This document shows positions 6,643 to 15,672 of a DNA stretch of 41,088 bases, in pieces (position 1 is the stretch's first letter; every line of letters begins with the position of its first letter). The DNA is taken from assembly GCA_910579785.1 (NCBI GenBank), contig CAJTVJ010000013.1, positions 1 through 41,088 on the forward strand. The letters are read 5' to 3'. A program made the translations under genes and the position numbers. The stretch comes from an uncultured Christensenella sp. GTDB lineage: Bacteria; Bacillota; Clostridia; Christensenellales; UBA3700. The notes beneath the pieces are model-generated. The model saw only the letters and a list, made by a program, of their open reading frames with translations. It did no database searches and was not told the DNA's origin.

Positions 6643-8133
6643 CTAATATAACATCTTAGCCTTATCCGGCAGATCCAAAATTGCGCCGTGCAATACTTGA
6701 ATTTGGATATTCTCTATATGGCTGGTTTCGCTGGGCGCGATATAAATTCTCTTATCTCTCCAATCGCCTGCGCACTCCCTCTCCAACAATCTGTATGCAA
6801 AAATCTTATGAAATACGCTGGGCGCAACCGTGACAAGCACAGCCTTGTTGTCGGCACATGCAAAGACGTCGTTGAGCTTATTTTTGAGCATGCTCGCCAT
6901 GACTTCGTCAGAAAGCACAAATCCGTTGCCTTCGCAATACGGACACGTCTGCAACATTACGCTATCCAACATACTCCTCGTCTTTTTACGGGTAAGCTCC
7001 ACAAGTCCAAGCGGAGTCATACCGATAAGCGACGTCTTGGTCCTGTCGTGCGACAAAGCCTCTTGCAGGGTGTCAAGCACCTTTTTAGCATGCTCGGGAT
7101 TGTCCATATCAATAAAGTCGACGACGACTATGCCGCCGATATTGCGCACTCGCAACTGCCTTGCTATCTCCTTGGCGGCAATGCAGTTGGTCTCGAATAC
7201 CGTCTGTTCTAAGTTCTTCTCGCCTACGTACTTGCCCGTGTTGACGTCAATGACGGTCAACGCCTCAGTGCGGTCGATTATCAAATACGCGCCGTTGGCA
7301 AGCACGACTTTTCGCTTTAAAAGTTCTGATATCTGCTTGGTGAGTCCAAACTTTTTTTGCATGCTCTCCTTGCCGTCATACAGTACAAATAAGTCAGGCT
7401 TTTTGTCGTTGAGAACGGAAAAAGCGCCTTTAAATTCTTCTAAAAGCTTTTTGTCGTTGATTATGATATGATCGACGTCGTCGCGCAGCATATCTCTCAC
7501 AGCTCTTATCGCCACGCCTTCTTCCTTATATATCAATGATCCGGCAGGTTTGGTCATATTAGCCTGCTTTATGGCGTTCCATTTGTCTACAAGCTCAAAT
7601 ATCTCGTCTCTTATCTCTTCATTGCTGCAATCGACAGACTGCGTACGCAAGATTATTCCAAATCCCTCTGGCTTTATTGAATTGACGTAATCGACAAGCT
7701 GTTTTTTCTTTACATCGTCGGTTATCTTGCGGCTTACGCCGACGTAATCTATCTGCGGCATGAGTACGACGGAACGTCCCGGCAAAGTGACGTTCATGGT
7801 TATCCTTGCGCCTTTGTTGCCAAACTGCTCCTTGGTGACTTGACACATAATGACGTCGCCCGATTTAAGATTGAGTTTTTTATCCGTGACGTCTTTGAGT
7901 ATCTCTCCGTATTCCAGCGTATCGCCTGCATACAGAAAGGCGTTGCGCTCCAAACCTATGTTGACAAAAGCCGCCTGCATTCCGTTGAGGACGTTCTGCA
8001 CCTTGCCCTTGTAGATGTTGCCTACAAGTCTCGTCATATTCTTGCGCTCTACCCAAAATTCAACAAGCTCTCCGTCGGAGACTATGCAAACCTGGGTGTC
8101 GCATGGATTTACTGAGATGAGTATGTCTTTCAT
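6643..8133 (-). CDS. rng: Ribonuclease E/G family endoribonuclease
   Basis: 496-aa endoribonuclease for rRNA maturation and mRNA decay. The N-terminal S1 domain (about 35-120) contains GNIYKGKVQNVLNGMQAAFV. The DNase-I-like catalytic part has the metal-binding Asps in ALTVIDVNTGKYVG and IVVVDFIDM. The zinc link is CPYC near residue 405. It lacks the long C-terminal scaffold of E. coli RNase E, so it is RNase G-like. The start at MKDILIS overlaps the stop of the upstream DUF2344 gene by 4 nt (ATGA), with GGAGG upstream. It is the third gene of a radical-SAM/DUF2344/rng cluster, an arrangement common in Clostridia. Confidence 0.95.
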   Translation of the reverse strand: MKDILISVNPCDTQVCIVSDGELVEFWVERKNMTRLVGNIYKGKVQNVLNGMQAAFVNIGLERNAFLYAGDTLEYGEILKDVTDKKLNLKSGDVIMCQVTKEQFGNKGARITMNVTLPGRSVVLMPQIDYVGVSRKITDDVKKKQLVDYVNSIKPEGFGIILRTQSVDCSNEEIRDEIFELVDKWNAIKQANMTKPAGSLIYKEEGVAIRAVRDMLRDDVDHIIINDKKLLEEFKGAFSVLNDKKPDLFVLYDGKESMQKKFGLTKQISELLKRKVVLANGAYLIIDRTEALTVIDVNTGKYVGEKNLEQTVFETNCIAAKEIARQLRVRNIGGIVVVDFIDMDNPEHAKKVLDTLQEALSHDRTKTSLIGMTPLGLVELTRKKTRSMLDSVMLQTCPYCEGNGFVLSDEVMASMLKNKLNDVFACADNKAVLVTVAPSVFHKIFAYRLLERECAGDWRDKRIYIAPSETSHIENIQIQVLHGAILDLPDKAKMLY

Positions 8134-8777
8134 TTTAGAATTTCCTCCACGTCGACAAAATTGCCCGCTATGCTGACGAGCTGGGCAGTGCGCAATATGT
8201 CGTTGGTCTTGATATCGCAACCGCACTTAGCATTTATATGAGCGGCAAAGTCGTCTGCTCTTAAATTGGAGTTGCCGCTTGCCAAGCGCATAAAAAGCTT
8301 ATTTCCCTGCACCTTGACGTCAAACACCAAACTTCTGATTTCCTTTTGCACGGCTTCACCCTTTTTCATTGACTTTATTATGATACTCTCTTCCTTTAAA
8401 ATCTCTTCGATAGACAGCGGCAAAGGCTCGCTTGCTGTGGCAACATAGTCGCTGGCAACGACGATAGCGGCAAGATTGGGATTCTTGTCCTTATAAAAAC
8501 TTGCCACTGCGCGCATTCCCGTCGGCATTGACGCATTGTATCTTTTAAGCAATTCCTTCTCGTCTATGCCCGTGCAATCAACGGCAAAATATTCAGCCAG
8601 CGACTGCACGCCCAAAGGTACGGGAGTGGACGTGTATGTCAACATATGAGGCACGTAGCCCTGCGAATATCTGACGTCTACCTTTGCTCTTTTAAGACCC
8701 CTTTGCAGAACTCTCAATATGTCCTTGTGAGATACGTAACTTACGTCGCCCTCTTTATAATGTTTGAGTATTATCAT
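8130..8777 (-). CDS. TIGR03936 family radical-SAM-associated protein (DUF2344)
   Basis: 215-aa protein recognised by KEGDVSYVSHKDILRVLQR at the N-terminus and RYSQGYVPHMLTYTSTPVPLGVQS (two stretches, about 35-60), the hallmark of DUF2344. Its partner is almost always the TIGR03960 radical-SAM protein, encoded here just upstream with a 4-nt ATGA overlap. It lacks cysteines for an iron-sulfur cluster and may present substrate or RNA. The biochemical role is not established. The start was chosen from GGAGAGG about 8 nt upstream and the overlap; a longer frame exists but lies inside the preceding gene. Confidence 0.9.
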   Translation of the reverse strand: MIILKHYKEGDVSYVSHKDILRVLQRGLKRAKVDVRYSQGYVPHMLTYTSTPVPLGVQSLAEYFAVDCTGIDEKELLKRYNASMPTGMRAVASFYKDKNPNLAAIVVASDYVATASEPLPLSIEEILKEESIIIKSMKKGEAVQKEIRSLVFDVKVQGNKLFMRLASGNSNLRADDFAAHINAKCGCDIKTNDILRTAQLVSIAGNFVDVEEILK

Positions 8778-10519
8778 ATGCGGCACCTCTCCAATCTGTT
8801 GGCTCCGCACCCGTTGCACTTGTCGAGACAGTTGGGCGTGCTCTGTTCGGCATACGCCTTGTGCCTTTCGTTGAGAAGATAACTCTTCGTCACGCCGTTG
8901 TCGACGATATCCCAAGGCAATTCCTCGTCCTCTGCAAAGCCGTCCAAAAACTTTTGATAGTCCACGCCGCTCTGCTCAAACGCCGCCATCCATCTGTCAT
9001 AATAAAAATTCTCACTCCAACTGTCGAATACGCAGCCAAGCTCATAAGCCTTGACGATAGCCTTTGCAAGCGACCTGTCGCCGCGCGCCAATATCGCCTC
9101 TATCACAGACGATTCTGCGCCGTGCCATGAATATTTGACGTTCTTTATACGCAGCTTCTCGCGCATAAAGGCTTGCTTTTGTCTCATCTGCTCAATGGTT
9201 ATTTGACTCTCCCATTGGAATGGAGTAAGAGGTTTTGGTATAAATACCGACGTCGAAACCGTGATGTTCAACAGCTTTGACGTGCCGCATTGCGCATGCA
9301 GTTTTTTTATCAGATGCACTATGTCAACAATACCTTGCAAGTCCTCTTCGCTCTCCGTTGGCAGACCGATGATGAAATACAGCTTGACGTTTTTTACTCC
9401 GTACTTCATTGCAGTCGTCAAAGACGTAAGTATGTCCTCTTCGTTTATGTTCTTATTTATCACGTCGCGCAGTCGCTGAGTGCCTGCTTCCGGCGCAAAA
9501 GTCAGCGAAGCGCCCTGTATGCCGTCGTATATCTCCGCCTCAAAACTGTCAAGCCGCAGCGACGGCAAAGCCACCTTGACCTTGCGCTTGTCCGCCTCGA
9601 CCTTAATCTTATCGACAAGCTCTTTGAGCTGTGAATAGTCGCTGGTGCTGAGACTGAGCAGCCCCAATTCGTCATACCCCGTGTTGTCCATAAGCTCGCA
9701 CGCCTGCCTCACCAACGTATCTACGCTGCGCTCTCTTATCGGACGGTAATAAAACCCCGCTTGACAGAATCTGCAACCGTTGGCGCAGCCTCTAAAAAGC
9801 TCTATCGACGACCTGTCGTGGACTATATCGCAGTTGGGCACCAACACTTTGGTGGGATAATACGCCTTGTCTAGGTCTTTGACCACGGCTCTCTTGGTAC
9901 GATTGTTGAGCGAGGGAACGTACACGCCGTCAAGCTTGCTGGCGCGCTGTAAAAATTCTGCCTTAGAAACTTTGCCTTCTCGGCACTGCATATGCAAAAG
10001 CGTAAGCTCTTTTAAGTTCTTTTCGCCCTCGCCTATAAGCACCGCGTCGAAAAATGGAGCAAAAGGCATAGGATTGACGACGCACGGACCGCCTGCGACA
10101 ATGGGAGGATACTCCTCGCCGCGTTGGTCGGCATAATACGGCACGCCCATCAAATCGAGCATATATACCACGTTGGTAAACTGTAATTCAAATCCTATGG
10201 AAAAGCCTATCAAATCGAATTGCTTGGCGTCGCGCTTTGTCTCCAAAGAAAAAAGCGGCAAAGAATTTTTTCGCAAGAGTTCAGCCATATCCAAATCGGG
10301 AGCATAGCAACGCTCGCATACTACGCCGTCGGTATCGTTGAGCATATGATAAAGTATTCTCGTGCCTATATTGCTCATACCCACTTCGTATTTGTCGCTG
10401 AAACACAGCAAGACGCGCTCACTGCACTCCTTGTCCATATCGGGCAAATTGTATTCTCCGCCCACGTATCTCGCCGGCTTTTGCACCTGTAATAAAATAT
10501 CTTTAAGCTTGTCCCTCAT
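8774..10519 (-). CDS. TIGR03960 family B12-binding radical SAM protein
   Basis: 581-aa enzyme with an N-terminal cobalamin-binding-like domain (about 30-180) and a radical-SAM barrel. The cluster motif is CANGCRFC (CxxxCxxC, about 245). A C-terminal Cys-rich tail ends CLDKCNGCGANRLERC. The substrate is unknown; the constant pairing with DUF2344 and rng suggests an RNA or ribosome-linked modification, which is inference. The family usually starts at M(R/K)xKL...VQKPARYVGGE, so I chose that Met. It has no Shine-Dalgarno, whereas an ATG 11 codons earlier (10552) has AAGGGA at good distance, with a GC-rich hairpin between the two. The true start could be the upstream one. Confidence 0.88.
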   Translation of the reverse strand: MRDKLKDILLQVQKPARYVGGEYNLPDMDKECSERVLLCFSDKYEVGMSNIGTRILYHMLNDTDGVVCERCYAPDLDMAELLRKNSLPLFSLETKRDAKQFDLIGFSIGFELQFTNVVYMLDLMGVPYYADQRGEEYPPIVAGGPCVVNPMPFAPFFDAVLIGEGEKNLKELTLLHMQCREGKVSKAEFLQRASKLDGVYVPSLNNRTKRAVVKDLDKAYYPTKVLVPNCDIVHDRSSIELFRGCANGCRFCQAGFYYRPIRERSVDTLVRQACELMDNTGYDELGLLSLSTSDYSQLKELVDKIKVEADKRKVKVALPSLRLDSFEAEIYDGIQGASLTFAPEAGTQRLRDVINKNINEEDILTSLTTAMKYGVKNVKLYFIIGLPTESEEDLQGIVDIVHLIKKLHAQCGTSKLLNITVSTSVFIPKPLTPFQWESQITIEQMRQKQAFMREKLRIKNVKYSWHGAESSVIEAILARGDRSLAKAIVKAYELGCVFDSWSENFYYDRWMAAFEQSGVDYQKFLDGFAEDEELPWDIVDNGVTKSYLLNERHKAYAEQSTPNCLDKCNGCGANRLERCRI

Positions 10520-10577
10520 TTGTCTATGCCGCGCAGCGCTTGCGCCGCGCATAAAAATCCCTTATGTTTTCTTTTTT

Positions 10578-10607
10578 AAAGCAAAATAAACGGTATACCC
10601 GTTTATT
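10578..10607 (-). terminator. Terminator downstream of the ROK gene
   Basis: Stem AATAAACGG/CCGTTTATT (10585-10607) with a 5-nt loop, followed on the minus strand by TTTTGCTTTAAA. It separates the ROK kinase from the radical-SAM gene. Confidence 0.55.
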
Positions 10608-10612
10608 CTGCG

Positions 10613-11554
10613 CTACATCACCAACGCGGCGGCACCCATAAAGCCCGCGTCGTTGCCAAGGCTTGCGCCCACGACGTCTACGTATGGATAAAAACCGTTG
10701 TTGTCTATATAATCGTTGAGCATACTCTTTATAGGCAAGATCAAAGTCGCGCCTTCGTTGGCGATACCTCCGCCAAGTACGAATGCCTGCGGATGAAGTA
10801 TATTGGTAAGACTGATAAGTCCGTAAGTCACGTACCCGATGTATTTATCTATCACGCCCTTTGCAACGGTGTCGCCCTGCTTTGCGGCAATAAACGCCGA
10901 CTTACCGCTGATGCCGTCTTTGCAAATATCGGCAAGAATGCCGTTGGGGTTTTGTCTTATCGCAGCCTCTGTCTGCGCGACGAACGCCTGCGCCGAAATA
11001 TAATCTTCCCAACACCCTTTGTTGCCGCACCTGCACTTGTCTTCGCTCTCGACCATAATACCCATATGACCTGCCTCCGCGCCTGCGCAGCCAAGCCCCT
11101 CAAAAAGCTTGCCGTCGATGATAATACCCGATCCTATGCCTGTGCCGAGAGTAATAAATACGATATTTTTAAAATTCTTGCCGCTGCCGAATCTCTGTTC
11201 GCCAAGCGCGGCGCAGTTGGCGTCGTTGCATACTCTGCAAGGCCTGCCTGTCAAATTGGTGACGTCGCCCGCAAGGTCTACGCCCTTCCAATTCAAATTG
11301 GCGCACGACATCACAAGACCTGCTCCGGAATTGACGATACCCGGCACGCCGATACCTATGCCGCACAGCTCTTCAAAGTCAAAACCTGCCTCCGAACACA
11401 TCTGCTTGACGTTGCTTATCAGCTCCAACAAGATAGCGTCGTAACCTCTCTCGTATTGAGTCTTGTACGTCATGGAATAGACGACGCTGCCAAAATCGTC
11501 GACTATTCCCATCTTGATATTTTTTCCACCTATATCGACTCCTGCATAATACAT
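10613..11554 (-). CDS. ROK family sugar kinase, glucokinase-like
   Basis: 313-aa cytoplasmic ATP-dependent sugar kinase. The phosphate-1 motif is GVDIGGKNIKMGIVD at the N-terminus. LGTGIGSGIIIDGKL is phosphate-2. The ROK zinc signature is a His in AGHMGI plus CRCGNKGCWEDY (about 155-180). The substrate-site segment is NDANCAALGE. ROK kinases of this type usually phosphorylate glucose or N-acetylhexosamines; which one cannot be told from sequence alone. GGAGAGG lies 6 nt before the ATG. It follows the S2P gene by 125 nt and ends in its own terminator. Confidence 0.92.
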   Translation of the reverse strand: MYYAGVDIGGKNIKMGIVDDFGSVVYSMTYKTQYERGYDAILLELISNVKQMCSEAGFDFEELCGIGIGVPGIVNSGAGLVMSCANLNWKGVDLAGDVTNLTGRPCRVCNDANCAALGEQRFGSGKNFKNIVFITLGTGIGSGIIIDGKLFEGLGCAGAEAGHMGIMVESEDKCRCGNKGCWEDYISAQAFVAQTEAAIRQNPNGILADICKDGISGKSAFIAAKQGDTVAKGVIDKYIGYVTYGLISLTNILHPQAFVLGGGIANEGATLILPIKSMLNDYIDNNGFYPYVDVVGASLGNDAGFMGAAALVM

Positions 11555-11679
11555 GATTCGACCTCTCCACACTAACATCGGCGCCAAAACGTCGCCGTAT
11601 AATAAATATATTATATTATAACAAAAATGCCTTGCTATTGCAAGACATTTGAGTAAATATAGTCGTATATGGCAATTTT

Positions 11680-12516
11680 TCAATCCTTTCTATCCCTAAG
11701 CGCGGATATAATATCCTCGCTCAACTCATTCGACATACAGAGTTTTTCGAGCAGTTTTTCGCTCACACGGCATACTTCCGCGCCCTCGCCGTCCACTATA
11801 ATAAAGTTGCACACTTTATCGCGCCCCAGATAGCGCAAAAATCTAAACAGCTGGGCGTCCTGCGATATATATACTACCTCTTCGCGCAAGCCGTGGTCAT
11901 AATCTTTGACAAAAGGACGGGAATTGGCGAGGTGATAATACTGCTGACCTTTGGCTGTGAAAATTCCGCTGAGCATCAAAAACCCACCGAATATAGGCAA
12001 CGTCAAATTGGCGGTGAAAAATATGCCGACTATACCGCCGACAAACGTCAGCGCGCCTACGCATACCGTCAGCCATTTGAGCACCTTGACGGCAAGAAGT
12101 TTTTTCTTGACAAGCGAAGTGACGACGCGAGAGCCGTCGAGAGGATAGAGCGGCAAAAGATTGACGATACCCAGCGACAGATTGGCAATGCATATATCCC
12201 TGGTATAAGTATATACGTCGGGTATCAGCCACCAAAGCGATACTATAAAAGTCGCGACCGCCAAATTAAAAAACGGAGCCGACAAAGCAATAAGGATATT
12301 GTCGGAGTCGCTGTAATTTTCGCCTGTCTCCAATGCTCCGCCGTATGGCATTATCGTGATGACGCCCATTGCATAACCGCGCAATTTCGCCATTCTGTTG
12401 TGCGCTATCTCGTGCGCGACCACGCCTATGAGATAGCCGCACAGCAATTCGAATTGCCCCAATACGACAAGTACCCCTGTCAAAAGAAAAAACAGCGGAT
12501 GGAACTTTATTTTCAC
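11680..12516 (-). CDS. M50 site-2 metalloprotease, SpoIVFB-like
   Basis: 278-aa intramembrane zinc protease. The zinc motif HEIAH lies at about residue 36, within a membrane helix. The third ligand is in NLLPLYPLDGSRV (about 118-130). Both sit in a 4-6 helix core, followed by a roughly 65-residue cytoplasmic tail. In Bacillus the homologue SpoIVFB activates sigma-K. The gene order here (mreB, minD, small gene, S2P) mirrors mreB-minCD-spoIVFA-spoIVFB, but sporulation cannot be inferred from this alone. The start is GTG; only 4 nt separate it from the stop of the 61-aa gene, so translation is probably coupled. Confidence 0.9.
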   Translation of the reverse strand: MKIKFHPLFFLLTGVLVVLGQFELLCGYLIGVVAHEIAHNRMAKLRGYAMGVITIMPYGGALETGENYSDSDNILIALSAPFFNLAVATFIVSLWWLIPDVYTYTRDICIANLSLGIVNLLPLYPLDGSRVVTSLVKKKLLAVKVLKWLTVCVGALTFVGGIVGIFFTANLTLPIFGGFLMLSGIFTAKGQQYYHLANSRPFVKDYDHGLREEVVYISQDAQLFRFLRYLGRDKVCNFIIVDGEGAEVCRVSEKLLEKLCMSNELSEDIISALRDRKD

Positions 12517-12520
12517 GCTT

Positions 12521-12706
12521 TTAGAAGCCCATTTCTATTATTCGCGATATCAATACTCCGCAGCTTATGCCCACGCAAATTATCGCCTGAACGATAAAGA
12601 CGTCCAATACGTTGACCTTCTTCTTTTTGCGCGCAGCCTTTGCTCTTGTGATATTTTGATTGGGAAAACTTACGCTTTCTGTGATTTTGTAATCGTCGTA
12701 TTTCAT
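12521..12706 (-). CDS. 61-aa single-pass membrane protein in the SpoIVFA position
   Basis: 61 residues: polar N-terminal part, a basic patch ARKKKK, then one membrane helix (about 35-56, VFIVQAIICVGISCGVLI). AGGAG lies 6 nt before the ATG. It is tightly coupled to the protease gene (4 nt). In Bacillus the gene here is spoIVFA, a membrane partner that inhibits and anchors SpoIVFB. This protein is far smaller and lacks the LytM-like domain, so homology is not claimed. A role as protease partner is inference from position and topology. Confidence 0.65.
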   Translation of the reverse strand: MKYDDYKITESVSFPNQNITRAKAARKKKKVNVLDVFIVQAIICVGISCGVLISRIIEMGF

Positions 12707-12780
12707 AACAAACTCCTATACATATGATAGTATAGCTTATTTGCCATGTTATACGATTATGACTTGAAATTAAAAAATTT

Positions 12781-13020
12781 TTAAATTATATTTGGAGAAT
12801 TTATATTGTCCGCCTTAGCGCATATATTTATCTGATATTCGCCGCTGTCCAAGATATCTATGTTGATATTTACGTCGCCGCTCAACGACATGTAGCAACC
12901 AAGCAGCAATCTCAAATCGCTCTCCAACGCCTTTGTCAAGCCCTCGTAGGCATTTATCTTGTCTTGCAGCAACATCCTTTTGAGACGGCTCTCTATCATC
13001 TTGTTTTCTCGCATACTCAC
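12781..13020 (-). CDS. minE: MinE-like cell division topological specificity factor
   Basis: 79-aa protein. MinE stimulates MinD ATPase and drives its oscillation or release. The pattern fits MinE: a helix (SRLKRMLLQDKINAYEGLTKALESDL, given as two parts, about 10-36) that contacts MinD, then the beta-forming DVNINIDILDSGEYQINICA typical of the topological specificity domain. The GTG start overlaps the minD stop by 4 nt (GTGA); an ATG two codons later is also possible. No minC is present in the locus, which is unusual. The assignment rests mainly on pattern plus the minD overlap. Confidence 0.75.
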   Translation of the reverse strand: MSMRENKMIESRLKRMLLQDKINAYEGLTKALESDLRLLLGCYMSLSGDVNINIDILDSGEYQINICAKADNINSPNII

Positions 13021-13805
13021 CTGCCCGACACAAATCTTCTCAGCTTGCCGAGCAAGCCCCTGTGTCCTTTGGTCACGTCATACAGTTTAAAAGTATTGTT
13101 GAGGATATTGGACGCAATGATATCTATCGCGTCTCTCGACGTCGACGTATTCATACCTATCCTGCCAAGCTGGGAATAGACCGTGATGGTGTCGTCTTCC
13201 GGCACCACCCCAATGAGAGGACAGCGCAGCAGCTTGGATATCTCTCCTCCGCCCATCATCTTACCGCTGACGATAAAGTCGCCCCGCATACGGTTGACGA
13301 TAAGATTTATCGAATTGAGCTTATAGCTTCTCAGCAATCCCAAAACTTTGTCGCAATCTCTTATCGCAGGTATATGCGGCGTGGTGACGGCAATAGCTTC
13401 GTCGGCGCAACTCACCGCTCTGTGAAAGCCTCCGTCAATACCGGCAGGACAGTCTATAAGTATCACGTCAAAGGAACTCTCAATCCTCGATATCAATTCG
13501 CAAAAAGCATTGGTAGTGAGCTTCTCGCTGCTGTATGCGTGCGCGGACGGCAATAGATAGAGGCTCATGCCCTCCTCTTGCAAAAGAGCTTGATTGATAT
13601 GGCACTTGTTGTCAATGACGTCAGCCATATCGTATACCACTCTGCTCTCCATACCCATCACGACGTCCAAGTTGTTGAGTCCCACGTCTCCGTCTATCAT
13701 AAGTACGCTCTTACCCTTGCTTGCCAGACAAATGCCGAGACTTGCCAGCACGCTTGTCTTTCCCACTCCGCCTTTTCCCGAAGTGACGACAATTTTTCTT
13801 GCCAT
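13017..13805 (-). CDS. minD: Septum site-determining ATPase MinD
   Basis: 262-aa ParA/MinD ATPase that binds membrane and positions the division site. Deviant Walker A KGGVGKTS is near the N-terminus, VLMIDGDVGLNNLD is the A' region, and VILIDCPAGID is Walker B. The C-terminal amphipathic membrane-targeting helix is RGLLGKLRRFVSGR. AAAGGAG 6 nt before MARKIVV fixes the start; a longer frame adds only seven untypical residues. It overlaps minE by 4 nt and lies 154 nt after mreB. minC is missing from its usual place just upstream. Confidence 0.93.
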   Translation of the reverse strand: MARKIVVTSGKGGVGKTSVLASLGICLASKGKSVLMIDGDVGLNNLDVVMGMESRVVYDMADVIDNKCHINQALLQEEGMSLYLLPSAHAYSSEKLTTNAFCELISRIESSFDVILIDCPAGIDGGFHRAVSCADEAIAVTTPHIPAIRDCDKVLGLLRSYKLNSINLIVNRMRGDFIVSGKMMGGGEISKLLRCPLIGVVPEDDTITVYSQLGRIGMNTSTSRDAIDIIASNILNNTFKLYDVTKGHRGLLGKLRRFVSGR

Positions 13806-13959
13806 AAAATTCTCCTTTGCAAGCATTATAAATCATGGGCTGAGGGGAGAAATGACGGATTTTGTAAATTCTCGGCTTTTTTTGTCAAAAAAAGACGCTC
13901 CCGTTGAGGAAGACGTCAATATGCGTTGATAAATCATATGCGTTTTTCTTATCGCAAGT

Positions 13960-14970
13960 TTATTTATAATTTATTACGTTAAGCAGCCTTGCAAAGTCGG
14001 CGTTGGTCTCCAAGAAGTGCATACCGCCTCTTGACACAATCGTCGTGGGGTCGTCGACGACTTTGACTTTCATCTTCATATATTTGGATATATATTCGTC
14101 AAGACCTGCAAGCTTGGCTCCGCCGCCGCAAAGAGTTATGCCCTCGGCTATTATATCTCCGCTGAGCGACTCGGGTATCTGGAAAGACATATTGTATATG
14201 ATACCGACAAGCTCTGCTATATACGGCTCGATAACGCCGAGTATCTCCTTAGAAGTGATGACCTCGCTCTGCGTCTTGCTTATGCCCAGCTTATGCACGT
14301 TGACTCGCATGGACATATTGTTGGTCTCATACATACTGCCAAGCTCTTTTTTTACTCTCTCTGCAAGCGAGAAAGGTATCGTACTGCTCATGCTCGTCAC
14401 CATATAATCGGCAATGGCCTTCGTCAGCTTGTCGCCGCCTATATCCACGCTGCACCCCGTGACTATTCCGTCTTCGCCGACAATAGCTATCTCTGTCTTT
14501 GAAGAGCCCATATCGACGATAAAGTGTCCTCTGCCGTATCCCAGCGCGCCTGCAATAGCCATAGGCGATTCCAATACTATCACGTCGCTTGCGCCTGCCT
14601 TTCTCAGCACCTTTTCAATGTCCTTTTTCTCGGCAAGACCCACGCCGCAGCCTACCAAGGCAATGACCTTAATCTTTGGCTTGATGAGCAAATTGCCGGG
14701 CAAACAACGGGATATGAAATCTTTGAGCATACACACAGCAGCCTTTTCGTTGGTGATTACGCCGCCGTCTACCGTGTTGATTGTCTGATATCCCTGCGAG
14801 GGAAGTTTGATATACTTCTCAACGTCCTTGCCGCTGGCGATTAACGTCATCTTATTATTCTTCGTCATTACGGTCACTCTCGACTCGTCGCTGACTATAA
14901 GTCCGCTTCCCACCTTGTGTATCGAGGTGGAGGTGCTTCCCAGATCTATTGCCAATGCTATCTCTTTCAT
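13960..14970 (-). CDS. mreB: MreB-like actin homologue (divergent)
   Basis: 336-aa actin-fold ATPase of the rod-shape system, forming membrane filaments that guide wall synthesis. Actin-fold motifs: phosphate-1 LAIDLGSTSTSIH at the N-terminus; phosphate-2 FIVDMGSSKTEIAIV (about 150), where canonical MreB has VDIGGGTTE; adenosine motif GITLCGGGAKLAGLDEYI (about 285). It is more divergent than usual MreB. It is preceded by maf, as in Bacillus and Clostridium, but mreC and mreD are not next to it. GGAG lies 5 nt ahead of the ATG. Mbl- or MreBH-type function cannot be excluded. Confidence 0.85.
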   Translation of the reverse strand: MKEIALAIDLGSTSTSIHKVGSGLIVSDESRVTVMTKNNKMTLIASGKDVEKYIKLPSQGYQTINTVDGGVITNEKAAVCMLKDFISRCLPGNLLIKPKIKVIALVGCGVGLAEKKDIEKVLRKAGASDVIVLESPMAIAGALGYGRGHFIVDMGSSKTEIAIVGEDGIVTGCSVDIGGDKLTKAIADYMVTSMSSTIPFSLAERVKKELGSMYETNNMSMRVNVHKLGISKTQSEVITSKEILGVIEPYIAELVGIIYNMSFQIPESLSGDIIAEGITLCGGGAKLAGLDEYISKYMKMKVKVVDDPTTIVSRGGMHFLETNADFARLLNVINYK

Positions 14971-14985
14971 AAAAACTCCGTGTGT

Positions 14986-15534
14986 CTATTTGAGTATTTT
15001 TGCAAGTTGTGCTTTTAGTTTTTCCATAGGCAGCCCCACTATGTTGGAATAACTGCCGTCATAACTTTTTACGACTGCGCTGTCCTGTATGCCGTATCCG
15101 CCGGCTTTGTCCATAGGGCTCAACGTAGCGATATAATCAAGTTTATCCCTCTCGCTCAAAGTCTTAAAGGTGACGTAAGACTTGTCATAAAACACGTTGA
15201 TATCGCCCTGCCAATATATCGCAACGCCCGTATATACGCTGTGCCTCTTGCCGCTGAGTTCGTCCAAAAACTTCTTTGCCTGCCTCTCGTCCTGTGGCTT
15301 GCCGTATACCCTGCCGTCCATATACACCACCGTATCGGCGGATATTATAAGCGCATCGGGTCTGCGCGTCGGCAGATCGCCAAGCTTTATCTTGGCAAGG
15401 TATTGGCATATCGCGTGTCCTCTTTTGAGCGACGTCTTTTCCTCCACGTCGCATGGAATGACTTCAAAGTCCTCGAATAAGTCTTTCAAAAGTTCTCTTC
15501 TTCTGGGCGATCTTGACGCCAATATCACTTCCAT
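14986..15534 (-). CDS. maf: Maf-like nucleoside triphosphate pyrophosphatase
   Basis: 182-aa house-cleaning pyrophosphatase acting on dTTP/UTP or modified nucleotides. It is recognised by the Maf start ILASRSPRRRELL, the catalytic Asp in ISADTVV followed by YGKPQDERQA, and MDKAGGYGIQ with the C-terminal YSNIVGLPMEKL. The start at MEVILAS fits the family; longer in-frame starts add about 30 residues with no match. GGAAAG upstream is a modest ribosome site. It ends 15 nt before mreB and is probably co-transcribed. Confidence 0.94.
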   Translation of the reverse strand: MEVILASRSPRRRELLKDLFEDFEVIPCDVEEKTSLKRGHAICQYLAKIKLGDLPTRRPDALIISADTVVYMDGRVYGKPQDERQAKKFLDELSGKRHSVYTGVAIYWQGDINVFYDKSYVTFKTLSERDKLDYIATLSPMDKAGGYGIQDSAVVKSYDGSYSNIVGLPMEKLKAQLAKILK

Positions 15535-15619
15535 ATGCCATCTTTCCGTCGTATTTATTTTATTGTAACATATCTTGCGATGTCTTTCAACAAAATTTAA
15601 AGTAATTGCTCCAATAAAT

Positions 15620-15652
15620 AAAAACGCCACCCCAACTACAAATGAGGTGACG
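15620..15652 (-). terminator. Terminator of the LRR lipoprotein gene
   Basis: Minus-strand stem CGTCACC/GGTGGCG (15625-15631 with 15646-15652, one G-U pair), followed by a T run. It separates the LRR gene from maf. Confidence 0.65.
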
Positions 15653-15672
15653 CTTTTTCAATGAGCTGTCTT

